From the NCBI RefSeq assembly GCF_013409575.1, contig NZ_JACCCY010000002.1, positions 434,001 through 498,000 on the forward strand: DNA of 64,000 nucleotides. Direction: 5' to 3'. This DNA is from Macellibacteroides fermentans (GTDB lineage Bacteria > Bacteroidota > Bacteroidia > Bacteroidales > Tannerellaceae). Under the pieces are notes generated by a model, which was not told where the DNA came from, did no database searches, and saw nothing but the letters and a program-made list of their open reading frames with translations. The position numbers were made by a program, and so were the translations under genes. Shown in pieces: positions 51,632-60,665 of this stretch (position 1 is its first letter; the number at the start of each line of letters is the position of its first letter).

Positions 51632-52186
51632 TCAGCGGGCAGCAAAGAAATTATAGTTGTCTGCGATCTGTCTGAAAGCAAGTACACCTGCCTGATTTAA
51701 TTCAACATTCATCTCTTTTCCGTCGGGAAGATACATTACTACTTTGTCGTCTTCCGTAAATTTAAGAAGCTTGGCAGTTTCGCCATCGCTTTCTACACTC
51801 CAGGTTTTGTCGGCTTTGTCAAAAATAAGATCTACGGTCTTATCGTCGCCTTCTTTTTTAATCTGGTAACCATCCGCTTTTGTCTCAACTGTGTAAATGC
51901 CGTCTTTACCTTCAATGGTTTTAACCTTGCCGGTGTCGGCCACAGGATTTTCGCCCGACCAGAACTCAATTGAATTGATTACGATCAGATCCGCCATAGC
52001 AGATATAGGATATACGGGTACAATGCAAAACGCGATAAAAACCAATTCGTTTACGAATTTACTGTCGATTGTCTGGTTCCATGCCAACAACTTGTTAGTA
52101 AGGCCAAATGAACCAATACAAGACGAAAACATAACGCTGCCACCTAGCACAGTAGCAAGCAATAGAGTTGAACTTTTCCTTTTCAT
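51632..52186 (-). CDS. DUF3332 family lipoprotein
   Basis: The 184-residue protein has a lipoprotein signal (LLLATVLGGSVMFSSC, Cys at about 23) and the GSFGLTNKLLAWNQTI motif typical of DUF3332. It then has a hydrophobic segment (LVFIAFCIVPVYPISAMADL) and a beta-rich C-terminal half. Function is unknown; it is probably an envelope protein. It is divergent from the alpha/beta-hydrolase gene. Confidence 0.88.
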   Translation of the reverse strand: MKRKSSTLLLATVLGGSVMFSSCIGSFGLTNKLLAWNQTIDSKFVNELVFIAFCIVPVYPISAMADLIVINSIEFWSGENPVADTGKVKTIEGKDGIYTVETKADGYQIKKEGDDKTVDLIFDKADKTWSVESDGETAKLLKFTEDDKVVMYLPDGKEMNVELNQAGVLAFRQIADNYNFFAAR

Positions 52187-52267
52187 GACTAATAGATGTT
52201 AGTATATATGTGGCGAAGTTAAAAACATTTTGTTTGTAAAAGCTATAATGCTCAATAAAAATGATAA

Positions 52268-52285
52268 ATTTACATCGATGTAAAT
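52268..52285. promoter_or_regulatory. Perfect 18-bp palindrome, operator candidate
   Basis: ATTTACATCGATGTAAAT is a perfect palindrome 18 bp before the alpha/beta-hydrolase start and 82 bp from the divergent DUF3332 start. Its size and place suit a dimeric repressor. Confidence 0.5.
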
Positions 52286-52303
52286 CTATTTAAAACAAAA
52301 AGA

Positions 52304-53278
52304 ATGAGAAATGTCCGTTTTGTAATAACACTTTGTCTTTTTATTCTGCTTGGCACTCATTTGGTGAAGGCACAGACTGTTACAAATCCAAACGACAGAG
52401 AGTATAGTTTGCAAACACCCCAGGGAATCATCCGGGGAATGATGATGACTCCCGGAATAGGAGAGGGGTATCCTGTTGTGTTACTGATTGCCGGATCCGG
52501 ACCAACGGATATGAATGGAAACAGTATGCAGTTGGGTATACAGCCCAATACCCTGAAGCTGATAGCTGAAGGTTTGGCCCAAAAAGGGATTGCCACCGTA
52601 CGTTTCGATAAAAGGGGGATTGCATCCAGTGCCGCTGCTGCTAAAGATGAGTTTTCGTTACGTTTCGACGATTACGTAAACGATGTACGTTTGTGGATAG
52701 ATAAACTGGCGGGCGACCGTCGTTTTAAGGATGTATATGTGCTTGGTCATAGCGAAGGGGCGCTTATCGGGATGGTGTCATGCCGTACCAATGCAAAAGT
52801 AAAAGGGTTTGTTTCGGTAGCCGGACCCGGTAAACCGATGGACAAGCTGATTGAATCGCAACTGTCGGCTTTGCCTCAGGAGTTGAAAGACCGGGTGGTA
52901 GCTATAAACGACTCGCTTCGGAACGGGAAACTTTACCCCCAGGTTCCGTTGGGTCTACAGGCTCTGTTCAGAACATCGGTTCAGCCGTATCTTATTTCGT
53001 GTTACAAGTACAATCCTCTCGAAATAATAGGTACACTGGAGATGCCGGTGCTGATTGTTCAGGGGAAGACCGACATACAGGTTCCCTGGGCTGATGCCGA
53101 ACTTTTAAAGCAGGCTGCACCCAAAGCCGGATTATTTATGATAGCTGATATGAATCATGTTCTTAAAGATTGTAGCGTTATGGAACAGCAGGCTCAGCTT
53201 GCTACCTATTCGGATCCTTCCCTTCCGTTAAACAGCGAACTGCTGTTATTGCTCGAAAAGTTTGTAAAGAACCCCTAA
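52304..53278 (+). CDS. Secreted alpha/beta-hydrolase
   Basis: The 324-residue protein has a signal peptide (about 23 aa, ending HLVKAQ) and an alpha/beta-hydrolase fold. LLIAGSGPTDMNGN provides the oxyanion loop, Ser150 in GHSEGAL is the nucleophile, and a C-terminal MNHVLKD gives the likely catalytic His. The GSGPTDMNGN pattern is typical of the S9-like/YqkD-type periplasmic hydrolases of Bacteroidota. The substrate is unknown. Confidence 0.85.
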   Translation: MRNVRFVITLCLFILLGTHLVKAQTVTNPNDREYSLQTPQGIIRGMMMTPGIGEGYPVVLLIAGSGPTDMNGNSMQLGIQPNTLKLIAEGLAQKGIATVRFDKRGIASSAAAAKDEFSLRFDDYVNDVRLWIDKLAGDRRFKDVYVLGHSEGALIGMVSCRTNAKVKGFVSVAGPGKPMDKLIESQLSALPQELKDRVVAINDSLRNGKLYPQVPLGLQALFRTSVQPYLISCYKYNPLEIIGTLEMPVLIVQGKTDIQVPWADAELLKQAAPKAGLFMIADMNHVLKDCSVMEQQAQLATYSDPSLPLNSELLLLLEKFVKNP

Positions 53279-53293
53279 TCTGTTGTATCTTTG
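53261..53293 (+). promoter_or_regulatory. Promoter of the ABC-F gene
   Basis: TTTG (53261-53264), 21 bp, then TATCTTTG (53286-53293). The -33 box lies inside the end of the preceding gene. Confidence 0.6.
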
Positions 53294-53312
53294 CTGTCAT
53301 AAATAATGAATT

Positions 53313-55247
53313 ATGATATCGGTTGAAGGACTTACAGTAGAGTTTGGTGGTTTTACACTTTTTGATGATGTTTCGTTTGTTGTTAACAAGAAAGACAGGA
53401 TTGCCTTGGTTGGTAAAAACGGAGCCGGTAAATCCACCATGCTTAAAATCTTTGCGGGATTGCAATCGCCTACTGCAGGAAACATTAGCGTTCCCAAAGA
53501 ACTTACCATCGGGTACCTTCCTCAGCAAATGCAGCTTACGGATACACGTACGGTACGCGAAGAGGCAGAACAGGCCTTCGACCAGATACATCAACTTGAA
53601 AAACAACTGGAGCGGCTTACTTTAGAGTTGGCCGAACGTACCGACTACGAATCGGAGTCGTATCACGACCTGATAGACAAGGTGACGCACCTTACCGAAC
53701 ATTTCCAGATGATGGGGGGAAACTCTTATCAGGCCGAGCTGGAACGCACCCTGATGGGACTCGGTTTTGTACGTGAGGATTTCGAACGGCTTACCTCCGA
53801 ATTCAGCGGTGGATGGCGTATGCGTATCGAGCTGGCTAAATTATTGCTTCGTCAGCCCGACGTATTATTACTGGATGAGCCTACCAATCACCTTGATATC
53901 GAATCTATCCAATGGCTCGAGAACTTTCTGGCTACCCGTGCCAATGCGGTTATATTGGTTTCGCACGACCGGGCCTTTATTGATGCCACTACTTTCCGTA
54001 CAATCGAGATCTCGCTTGGTAAGATATACGACTATAAGGTAAATTACTCTCATTATGTAGTGCTGCGCGAAGAGCGGAGGGAGCAACAGATGCGGGCATT
54101 TGAGAATCAACAGAAAAAGCTTCAGGATACCGAAGCCTTTATCGAGCGGTTCCGTTACAAGGCTACCAAATCGGTTCAGGTACAATCGCGTATCAAACAA
54201 CTCGAAAAAATAGATCGGATTGAGGTGGATGAAGTGGATACAGCTATGCTGAACCTTAAGTTTCCACCGGCTCCCCGATCGGGTTCGTATCCGGTTATTA
54301 TGGAAGATGTAGCCAAACGATATGGCGATCACCTTATCTTCGAACATGCAACATTAACTATCAACCGGGGCGATAAGGTGGCCTTTGTGGGTAAAAACGG
54401 TGAGGGTAAGTCTACGTTGGTAAAATGTATTATGGGTGAGATTGATTTTGAAGGCAAGCTGCAGCTCGGTCACAATGTGAAGATCGGTTACTTTGCCCAG
54501 AATCAGGCTCAGTTACTGGACGACAAACTTACGGTATTCGACACCATCGATTATGTGGCCCAGGGAGATATCCGTACCAAAATAAGGGATATCTTAGGTG
54601 CTTTTATGTTTGGAGGCGAAGCGTCGGACAAGAAAGTGGAGGTATTGTCGGGGGGTGAGCGAAGCCGCCTGGCCATGATACGCCTGTTGCTGGAGCCGGT
54701 TAATTTGCTGATACTCGATGAGCCCACGAACCATTTGGACATGCGATCGAAAGATGTGCTGAAAGACGCCTTGCGCGAATTTGATGGAACGGTGATTCTG
54801 GTGTCGCACGACCGCGAATTCCTTGACGGACTGGTGGATAAAGTGTATGAGTTTGGCAACCAGCGGGTGACAGAGCATCTGGGTGGTATTTATGAATTCC
54901 TGAACCGGAAGAAGATGGATAACCTGCAGGAGCTTGAAAAAGCAACATCCGCAGTACAAAAAAATACTGAAACAGACGACCAGCCCTCGCAGAGTAAAAT
55001 GTCGTACGAATCACGTAAGGAACAAAACAGGGCATTGAAAAAAGCTGAAAAGTCGGTTGCCGAAGCGGAAGCAAAAATAGAACGGCTGGAAGCCGAACAG
55101 GCCCAACTGGAATCCATGCTTGCAACGCCCGAAGGCTCTGCAGATACAGCCTTATATGCAAAATATGGTGCCATAAAAAAGGAGTTGTCCGAAACAATGG
55201 ACCTTTGGAGTTGTTGTATACAAGAGCTGGAAGACCTGAAATCGTGA
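53313..55247 (+). CDS. ABC-F family ATPase
   Basis: The 644-residue protein has two ABC domains without membrane segments: Walker A GKNGAGKST (34-42) and GKNGEGKST (near 363), and signatures FSGGW and LSGGERSRL. Both Walker B motifs read LLLDEPTNHLD or LILDEPTNHLD. A charged linker (about 240-320) and a C-terminal coiled coil (about 560-640) match the Uup/EttA-type translation factors that act on the ribosome. Antibiotic-resistance ABC-F proteins look similar, but the coiled-coil tail favours a housekeeping Uup-like member. Confidence 0.9.
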   Translation: MISVEGLTVEFGGFTLFDDVSFVVNKKDRIALVGKNGAGKSTMLKIFAGLQSPTAGNISVPKELTIGYLPQQMQLTDTRTVREEAEQAFDQIHQLEKQLERLTLELAERTDYESESYHDLIDKVTHLTEHFQMMGGNSYQAELERTLMGLGFVREDFERLTSEFSGGWRMRIELAKLLLRQPDVLLLDEPTNHLDIESIQWLENFLATRANAVILVSHDRAFIDATTFRTIEISLGKIYDYKVNYSHYVVLREERREQQMRAFENQQKKLQDTEAFIERFRYKATKSVQVQSRIKQLEKIDRIEVDEVDTAMLNLKFPPAPRSGSYPVIMEDVAKRYGDHLIFEHATLTINRGDKVAFVGKNGEGKSTLVKCIMGEIDFEGKLQLGHNVKIGYFAQNQAQLLDDKLTVFDTIDYVAQGDIRTKIRDILGAFMFGGEASDKKVEVLSGGERSRLAMIRLLLEPVNLLILDEPTNHLDMRSKDVLKDALREFDGTVILVSHDREFLDGLVDKVYEFGNQRVTEHLGGIYEFLNRKKMDNLQELEKATSAVQKNTETDDQPSQSKMSYESRKEQNRALKKAEKSVAEAEAKIERLEAEQAQLESMLATPEGSADTALYAKYGAIKKELSETMDLWSCCIQELEDLKS

Positions 55248-55307
55248 AAAAGATTTTAAAATAAATAAAGAATACCTTGATGTTTCATCTTTTTATTAAA
55301 AAAGTTA

Positions 55308-55338
55308 TTTGAGGTACGTTCAGAAAAGGTTATATTTG
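55308..55338 (+). promoter_or_regulatory. Consensus promoter of the NagB-like/LmbE gene
   Basis: TTTG (55308-55311), exactly 19 bp, then TATATTTG (55331-55338), 47 bp before the start codon. Confidence 0.8.
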
Positions 55339-55385
55339 CAGCTTAAACGTTTATGATATATATGTTGTACTAAATCAGAATAATA

Positions 55386-57371
55386 ATGAAAACAAACCTT
55401 AGTTCTCAAATTACGTTGACCCGCATCCCTGAGCGGTTCTATCGTCCTGATAACGCCTATGAGCATTCTGTCTTGACCCGTTTCGAGAAAATTCCGACGA
55501 ATATTTACGAATCGGCCGACAAAGGTGCATTAGCCATTGCTACAGAGATTGCAACGGAGATCCGTAAGAAACAAGCTGCCGGCGAAAAGCTGGTGTTGGG
55601 ACTTTCAGGCGGACGTTCTCCTATCAGTGTTTATCGTAATTTGGTTCGGATGCACAAGGAAGAAGGATTGAGCTTCCGGAATGTTAAAGTGTTCAACGTG
55701 TACGAATTTTATCCGTTGACATCTGCCGCATTCAGCAATCTTTCTCAATTAAAAGAGGCTCTTCTCGACCATGTAGATATCGATCCGGCCAATATCTATT
55801 CGCCAGACGGTTTCATGGAAAAGGATAATATCTACGAATTCTGCCGTAACTATGAACGTCAGATTCAACAGGTAGGGGGAATAGACTATATGTTGTTGGG
55901 TGTAGGATATGCTTGTAATATCGGCTTTAACGGTCCGGGTTCGAGTGCCAATACCACAACTCGTCTGGTTTTTATGGACAACAATTCCCGCAAGGAGGCT
56001 TCCCGTATGTTCAACTCCATCGACAATGTGCCCACCAGCGTTATCACAATGGGTATTTCTACCATACTGAAGTCGAAGCACATTATCTTAATGGCTTGGG
56101 GTGAAGATAAAGCTGCAAACATATTCAACGCGGTTGAAGGTAAATTAAGCGATACGATTCCGGCTACTTTCTTGCAGAATCACGATAATGCGAAGGTGGT
56201 GATCGACCTGTCTGCTGCCTACAACCTCACCCGTATCAGCCATCCCTGGTTGGTTACAAATTGCGATTGGGACAATAAGCTGATAAGACGTGCCATCGTT
56301 TGGTTGTGCCAGCTTACCAAAAAACCGATCCTGAAACTTACAAATAAAGATTACAGCGAACACGGTCTGGGCGAACTGCTTGGTATTTACGGTTCGGCTT
56401 ACAATGTAAACATAAAGATCTTCAATGATCTGCAGCATACTATCACCGGATGGCCGGGTGGTAAACCCAATGCAGACGACAGCAATCGTCCCGAAAGAGC
56501 CAATCCGTTTCCTAAGAAGGTGATTGTGTTTAGTCCGCATCCCGATGATGATGTAATCTCCATGGGTGGAACTTTACGCCGTCTTTGTGTGCAGAATCAT
56601 GATGTGCATGTGGCATACCAGACTTCGGGTAATATTGCCGTTGGCGACGAAGAGGTAATCCGCTACGTTTCTTACCTGCACAATGTTTGCGAGAAGTATG
56701 CTTCGAAAGATGATCCTGTTCTGAAGAAAGCCGACGAGATAAAGCATTACCTGCTTCACGAGAAGGTGGAAGGCGAAAAAGAAAAACCGGATGTACTTTT
56801 CATGAAGGGTACTATTCGTCGCGAAGAGGCACGTACTGCTTGTCGTTATACGGGTGTTAAGGATGAGAATGTGCATTTCCTTGATTTGCCTTTCTACGAA
56901 ACCGGTCTGGTAAAGAAGAACGACCTGGGTGAAGCCGATAAGGACATTGTAAAGGCGCTTATCGAAAAGATTCAGCCCGATCAGATGTTCGTGGCAGGTG
57001 ACTTAGCCGATCCTCACGGAACACACAAGGTATGTCTGGATGCTATCCTGGCTGCCATCGATGATGTGAAAGATGAAGAATGGATGAAGAATTGCCGTGT
57101 ATGGATGTACCGCGGTGCCTGGGCAGAATGGGAAATGGACCACGTTGAAATGGCCGTTCCAATCAGTCCGGAAGAATTACGCTTTAAACGTAACTCGATC
57201 CTGAAACATCAGTCGCAGATGGAAAGTGCTCCGTTCCTTGGTGACGACGAGCGTTTGTTCTGGCAACGTGCCGAAGATCGTAACCGTGCTACTGCCGAAC
57301 TTTACAACGACCTCGGACTTGCATCATACGAAGCTATCGAGGCCTTTGTTCAGTATATTCCTTTACGCTGA
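55386..57371 (+). CDS. NagB-like (inactive?) / LmbE-PIG-L deacetylase fusion
   Basis: The 661-residue protein joins a NagB/RpiA-fold domain (about 40-345) to an LmbE/PIG-L deacetylase domain (about 375-655). The latter has the zinc motif SPHPDDDV (HPDDD 385-389) and DPHGTH. It is usually annotated as glucosamine-6-phosphate deaminase. By alignment to E. coli NagB, catalytic Asp72, Asp141, His143 and Glu148 correspond to Tyr106, Ala176, Asn178 and Gly183 here, so deamination is unlikely. The NagB half may bind an amino-sugar phosphate while the LmbE half removes an N-acyl group. It stands alone with a consensus promoter and a terminator. Confidence 0.8.
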   Translation: MKTNLSSQITLTRIPERFYRPDNAYEHSVLTRFEKIPTNIYESADKGALAIATEIATEIRKKQAAGEKLVLGLSGGRSPISVYRNLVRMHKEEGLSFRNVKVFNVYEFYPLTSAAFSNLSQLKEALLDHVDIDPANIYSPDGFMEKDNIYEFCRNYERQIQQVGGIDYMLLGVGYACNIGFNGPGSSANTTTRLVFMDNNSRKEASRMFNSIDNVPTSVITMGISTILKSKHIILMAWGEDKAANIFNAVEGKLSDTIPATFLQNHDNAKVVIDLSAAYNLTRISHPWLVTNCDWDNKLIRRAIVWLCQLTKKPILKLTNKDYSEHGLGELLGIYGSAYNVNIKIFNDLQHTITGWPGGKPNADDSNRPERANPFPKKVIVFSPHPDDDVISMGGTLRRLCVQNHDVHVAYQTSGNIAVGDEEVIRYVSYLHNVCEKYASKDDPVLKKADEIKHYLLHEKVEGEKEKPDVLFMKGTIRREEARTACRYTGVKDENVHFLDLPFYETGLVKKNDLGEADKDIVKALIEKIQPDQMFVAGDLADPHGTHKVCLDAILAAIDDVKDEEWMKNCRVWMYRGAWAEWEMDHVEMAVPISPEELRFKRNSILKHQSQMESAPFLGDDERLFWQRAEDRNRATAELYNDLGLASYEAIEAFVQYIPLR

Positions 57372-57405
57372 TCCGGCAGCCTTTAGGCTGTTGGTATAGA
57401 TACTT

Positions 57406-57443
57406 AAAACACCGCACTGTAGTATAAAGTGCGGTGTTTTTTT
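57406..57443 (+). terminator. Terminator after the NagB-like/LmbE gene
   Basis: AAAACACCGCACT and AGTGCGGTGTTTT form a perfect stem followed by more T. The group IIC intron begins 4 bp after it. Confidence 0.92.
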
Positions 57444-57861
57444 ATTGTTCGCCCAGCACGAACGTATTCTAACGGGTGTAAGTCCCCAACGCGCCCTAAC
57501 AGCGGGAAGCGTCCAGCCAACGACAAGGGTGTTCATCGCGAGGTGTAATCTGAAGGAAGTCTTCGGCAAAGATCTGGCCTGACGAACAGAAACTTGATAC
57601 CAAGGCTCACGAGTGTGGATTAGTTTGCAATACAAAACAAAGTCCGATAGCTGTTCGGAACACTTGGAGTAAATCAAGCAGGTATAAGATTGAAAGAATA
57701 CGTCCATAACTGGGGAGATCTCACGGGCGAGGTCATCCGAGCAGTAACAACGAACCGTGAGAAGTCAGCAGAGGTCATAGTAACCGGGAAGGGAAAAAAA
57801 CATCGACAACCTGGTGAAGGACTGAACTTTAATTAAACTGGAATTATTACATTATTACCAA

Positions 57862-59268
57862 ATGGAAGAAACAATGCAGCAAACAACAGAATCTGTTGGC
57901 TGCCATCAGATGAATAGGACGGAATCCGAAGGGTATGATGGAGCGCAGACTTTTATGAGGATAATAGGTGAAAACCTAGTGGAAGTGCAGATAGGCACAA
58001 CCAATTTGTTGGAACTTATCCTGAGTCCCGAAAACTTAAATCGATCTTATCGGCAAGTAATAGGGAATGACGGATCCGGAGGTGTCGATAAGATGGGAAC
58101 GAGCGAACTGTTGCCATACCTAAACCTCCACAAAGACGAATTGATAGAGCAGCTACTAAAGGGTAAGTACCGGCCCAATCCGGTCCGTCGTGTCGATATC
58201 CCCAAGGACAACGGCAAGGCACGTCAACTCGGTATCCCTACGGTTGTTGACCGGTTCATCCAACAGGCTATAAGCCAAGTGTTGATACCGATATACGAAC
58301 GAGAGTTCAATGACAACAGTTTTGGCTTCCGCCCAAACCGCAGCGCCCACGATGCGCTGAAGCGGGTGCAGGAATATGCAGACAATGGGTATCATTACTG
58401 CATAAACCTTGACTTGGAACGATTCTTCGATACAGTAAACCATAGCAAGCTGATAGAGGTGTTGTCACGGACAATCAAAGATGGACGGGTAATTTCACTT
58501 ATCCATCACTATCTCAAAGCCGGCGTAATGGTTGCTCATAAGTATGAATCAACCGAGGAGGGAGTTCCTCAAGGGGGTCCGTTAAGCCCGATTCTAAGCA
58601 ATATCTTGCTGAATGAGCTTGATAAAGAGTTGTCTCGCCGAGGTCATCCATTTGTACGCTACGCAGACGATTGTCTGATTTTGGTTAAAAGCAAGCGAGC
58701 CACAGAACGAGTACGAGACAGTATATCCACCTATTTAGAGAAGAAACTCTTCCTTAAAGTGAATATGGAAAAGACCATCATTGGAGATGTTCGAGGCATG
58801 AAATACCTTGGCTACTCATTCTACTGAAGGTCCAAAGGCAAGTGCGGTCTACGCACCCACCGTACAAGTCAAGAAAAGTTCAAACGCACGCTCAAACAAA
58901 TAACCAAACGAAACAATGGAAAAGGTTATGCATGGCTAAAGCAACGATTGTCACAATACGTACGAGGCTGGCTAACTTACTACCGTTTAGCAGACATGAA
59001 CCAATTTATCCAAAAGACGGATGGTTGGTATCGTCGCAGGCTAAGGACGTATATATGGAAGAGTTGGAAGAAAATCAGCACGAAGTCACATAATCTCCAG
59101 AAATGTGGTATAAACAAACATCAGGCTTGGCAATGGGCTAATACCCGTAAAGGATACTGGCACATAGCCAACAGCTGGGTGCTGCATCGGGCAATTACAG
59201 ATGAGAGTCTAGACCGAGCAGGTTATCCACAAATAATGAGATTATATCGCCGTCTGCATCGTAATTAA
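57862..59268 (+). pseudogene. ltrA: Group II intron reverse transcriptase/maturase, interrupted by TGA
   Basis: The frame has the RT domain with RQLGIPTVVDRFIQQA, NSFGFRPNRSAHDAL, QGGPLSPILSNI and YADD (267-270). After an in-frame TGA (codon 322, right after YLGYSFY) it continues with the thumb/maturase domain (WLKQRLSQYVRGWLTYYRL, NTRKGYWHIANS). There is no endonuclease domain, as in class C. The sequence closely resembles GsI-IIC-type enzymes. The single stop is best read as a nonsense mutation that inactivates splicing help; the truncated 321-residue product keeps the RT fingers and palm. Confidence 0.85.
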
Positions 59269-59270
59269 AG

Positions 59271-59303
59271 AACCGCCGTATGCCGAACGGCATGTACGGT
59301 GGT
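59271..59303 (+). other. Group II intron domain V
   Basis: AACCGCCGTATGCC, GAAC-type tetraloop, GGCATGTACGGTGGT form the short domain V hairpin with its two-nucleotide bulge, the catalytic core of the ribozyme. A longer domain VI hairpin (about 59313-59351) follows. Confidence 0.8.
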
Positions 59304-59367
59304 GGGAGAGGTCGGAAAACAAAAGTAGGAAGAAAACTACTTTTGTTTTCCTCCTACTCGATTTATG

Positions 59368-59398
59368 TTTGCTTATCTGGGTAATTCATTTATCTTTG
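59368..59398 (+). promoter_or_regulatory. Consensus promoter of the DUF5009 gene
   Basis: TTTG (59368-59371), exactly 19 bp, then TATCTTTG (59391-59398). It begins 6 bp after the intron end and is undamaged. Confidence 0.8.
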
Positions 59399-59435
59399 TT
59401 GCCATCTCAGTTATCCTTAAATATACGATCTGTTT

Positions 59436-60617
59436 ATGAATAATATAAAGATGCTGCGCGTGGAGGCATTAGATATATTCCGTGCACTTACCATGTTCCT
59501 GATGCTTTTTGTAAATGATATTCCCGGGTTGAGGGATATCCCGCATTGGTTACTGCATGCTACGGAACATGAAGATATGCTGGGTTTTTCCGATACAATA
59601 TTTCCGGGGTTCTTATTTGCTATGGGAATGGCTGTTCCGTTTGCCATTGAAAACCGCTTCAAGAAGGGTGATACTACGGGTCAGGTGGCTGTCCATATTT
59701 TCTGGCGTACGGTTGCATTGCTGGTGATGGGGCTTTTTACCGTTAACCGGGATACCATTGATGCCACGGCAACCGGTATATCAAAGCCCTGGTTTTCTAT
59801 CCTTATGGTATTGGCGTTTTTCCTTGTCTGGAGTCTTTATCCCAAGGTATCCGGTTTAAGAAAATGGTTGTTTGCAGCAATGAAGCTGTTGGGTGTTGCC
59901 ATATTAGCATACCTGTTTTATCGCTACCGCGGTGCGAATGGTTCCTCTTTTTCGCCACAGTGGTGGGGCATATTGGGTCTTATCGGGTGGACTTACCTGG
60001 TGTGTGCCTTCATATATCTTTTAATAAGGTCGAATCTGATGTTGAATCTGATCGCTTTAGGGTTGATGTTGGGTTGCTCTGTTTGTTCTGAAGCCGGTCT
60101 GTTCAGTACGGTTGGATTTATTCAAGCTGTGCCCAGTGAAGCTACTTTGCATGCCTTTGGTCTTGCTGGTGTTGTAGCATCCCTCCTGATGCAGCGATAT
60201 GCAGATCCTCAACGGCCTAATTCCTTTCTGCTGCTATTCCTGCAGATTGGAATCGGGATGCTGATTGCGGGAGTGGTATCGCACAACTTCTGGATAATAT
60301 CAAAATTACAGGCAACTCCCACCTGGTTTTTTTATTGCTGCTCAATCTTCTTCCCTTTATTCGCATTTATATATCTGCTAACGGACGTATTGGGTAAAAG
60401 CGGTTGGTTTAAGCTGCTCGCTCCGGCAGGCAAGGTTACGCTAACCTGTTATATTATACCCTATGTATGGTATAGTTTGCAGTCGCTGCTGCAGGTTTCG
60501 TATCCGGAGGTGCTTACCTCCGGTTTGCCGGGATTGCTTAGATCGGTTGTCTACTCTTTCCTTATTCTGGCAATTGCCTGGGGATTAATGAAGATTAATA
60601 TAAAGCTTAAGGTTTAG
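59436..60617 (+). CDS. DUF5009 polytopic membrane protein (HGSNAT-like acyltransferase family)
   Basis: The 393-residue protein has 10-11 membrane helices. The N-terminal RVEALDIFRALTMFLMLFVN and the FSDTIFPGFLFAMGMAVPFAI block match the DUF5009/heparan-alpha-glucosaminide N-acetyltransferase-like family. In that family a membrane enzyme transfers acetyl groups across the membrane to sugars. A histidine near LLHATEHED could be the acetyl-carrying residue, but this is a guess. The following genes suggest sugar metabolism. Confidence 0.8.
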   Translation: MNNIKMLRVEALDIFRALTMFLMLFVNDIPGLRDIPHWLLHATEHEDMLGFSDTIFPGFLFAMGMAVPFAIENRFKKGDTTGQVAVHIFWRTVALLVMGLFTVNRDTIDATATGISKPWFSILMVLAFFLVWSLYPKVSGLRKWLFAAMKLLGVAILAYLFYRYRGANGSSFSPQWWGILGLIGWTYLVCAFIYLLIRSNLMLNLIALGLMLGCSVCSEAGLFSTVGFIQAVPSEATLHAFGLAGVVASLLMQRYADPQRPNSFLLLFLQIGIGMLIAGVVSHNFWIISKLQATPTWFFYCCSIFFPLFAFIYLLTDVLGKSGWFKLLAPAGKVTLTCYIIPYVWYSLQSLLQVSYPEVLTSGLPGLLRSVVYSFLILAIAWGLMKINIKLKV

Positions 60618-60632
60618 AAAAGATAAAAATAC

Positions 60633-60640
60633 TATATTTG
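60633..60640 (+). promoter_or_regulatory. -7 box of the isomerase-like gene
   Basis: TATATTTG fits TAnnTTTG, 25 bp before the start codon. Confidence 0.45.
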
Positions 60641-60665
60641 ATTTTTAATCATATTTACAATCTAT

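Larger units (their letters stand above)
57447..59362 (+). mobile_element. Group IIC (bacterial class C) intron
   Basis: The element begins GTTCGCCCAGCAC and has the GGGTGTAAGTCC segment of domain I. It carries a reverse transcriptase/maturase gene in domain IV, a domain V hairpin and a domain VI hairpin, and ends near CCTACTCGAT. Class C introns insert just downstream of transcription terminators, and this one starts immediately after one. The 5' end is GTTCG rather than the usual GTGYG. Ends are estimated from motifs, within a few bases. Confidence 0.85.

Noticed and set aside
58825-58827. TGA in the intron maturase as recoded Trp or selenocysteine
   Set aside because: No other gene in the window uses internal TGA, many genes end with TGA, and no SECIS-like structure is evident; a nonsense mutation is simpler.
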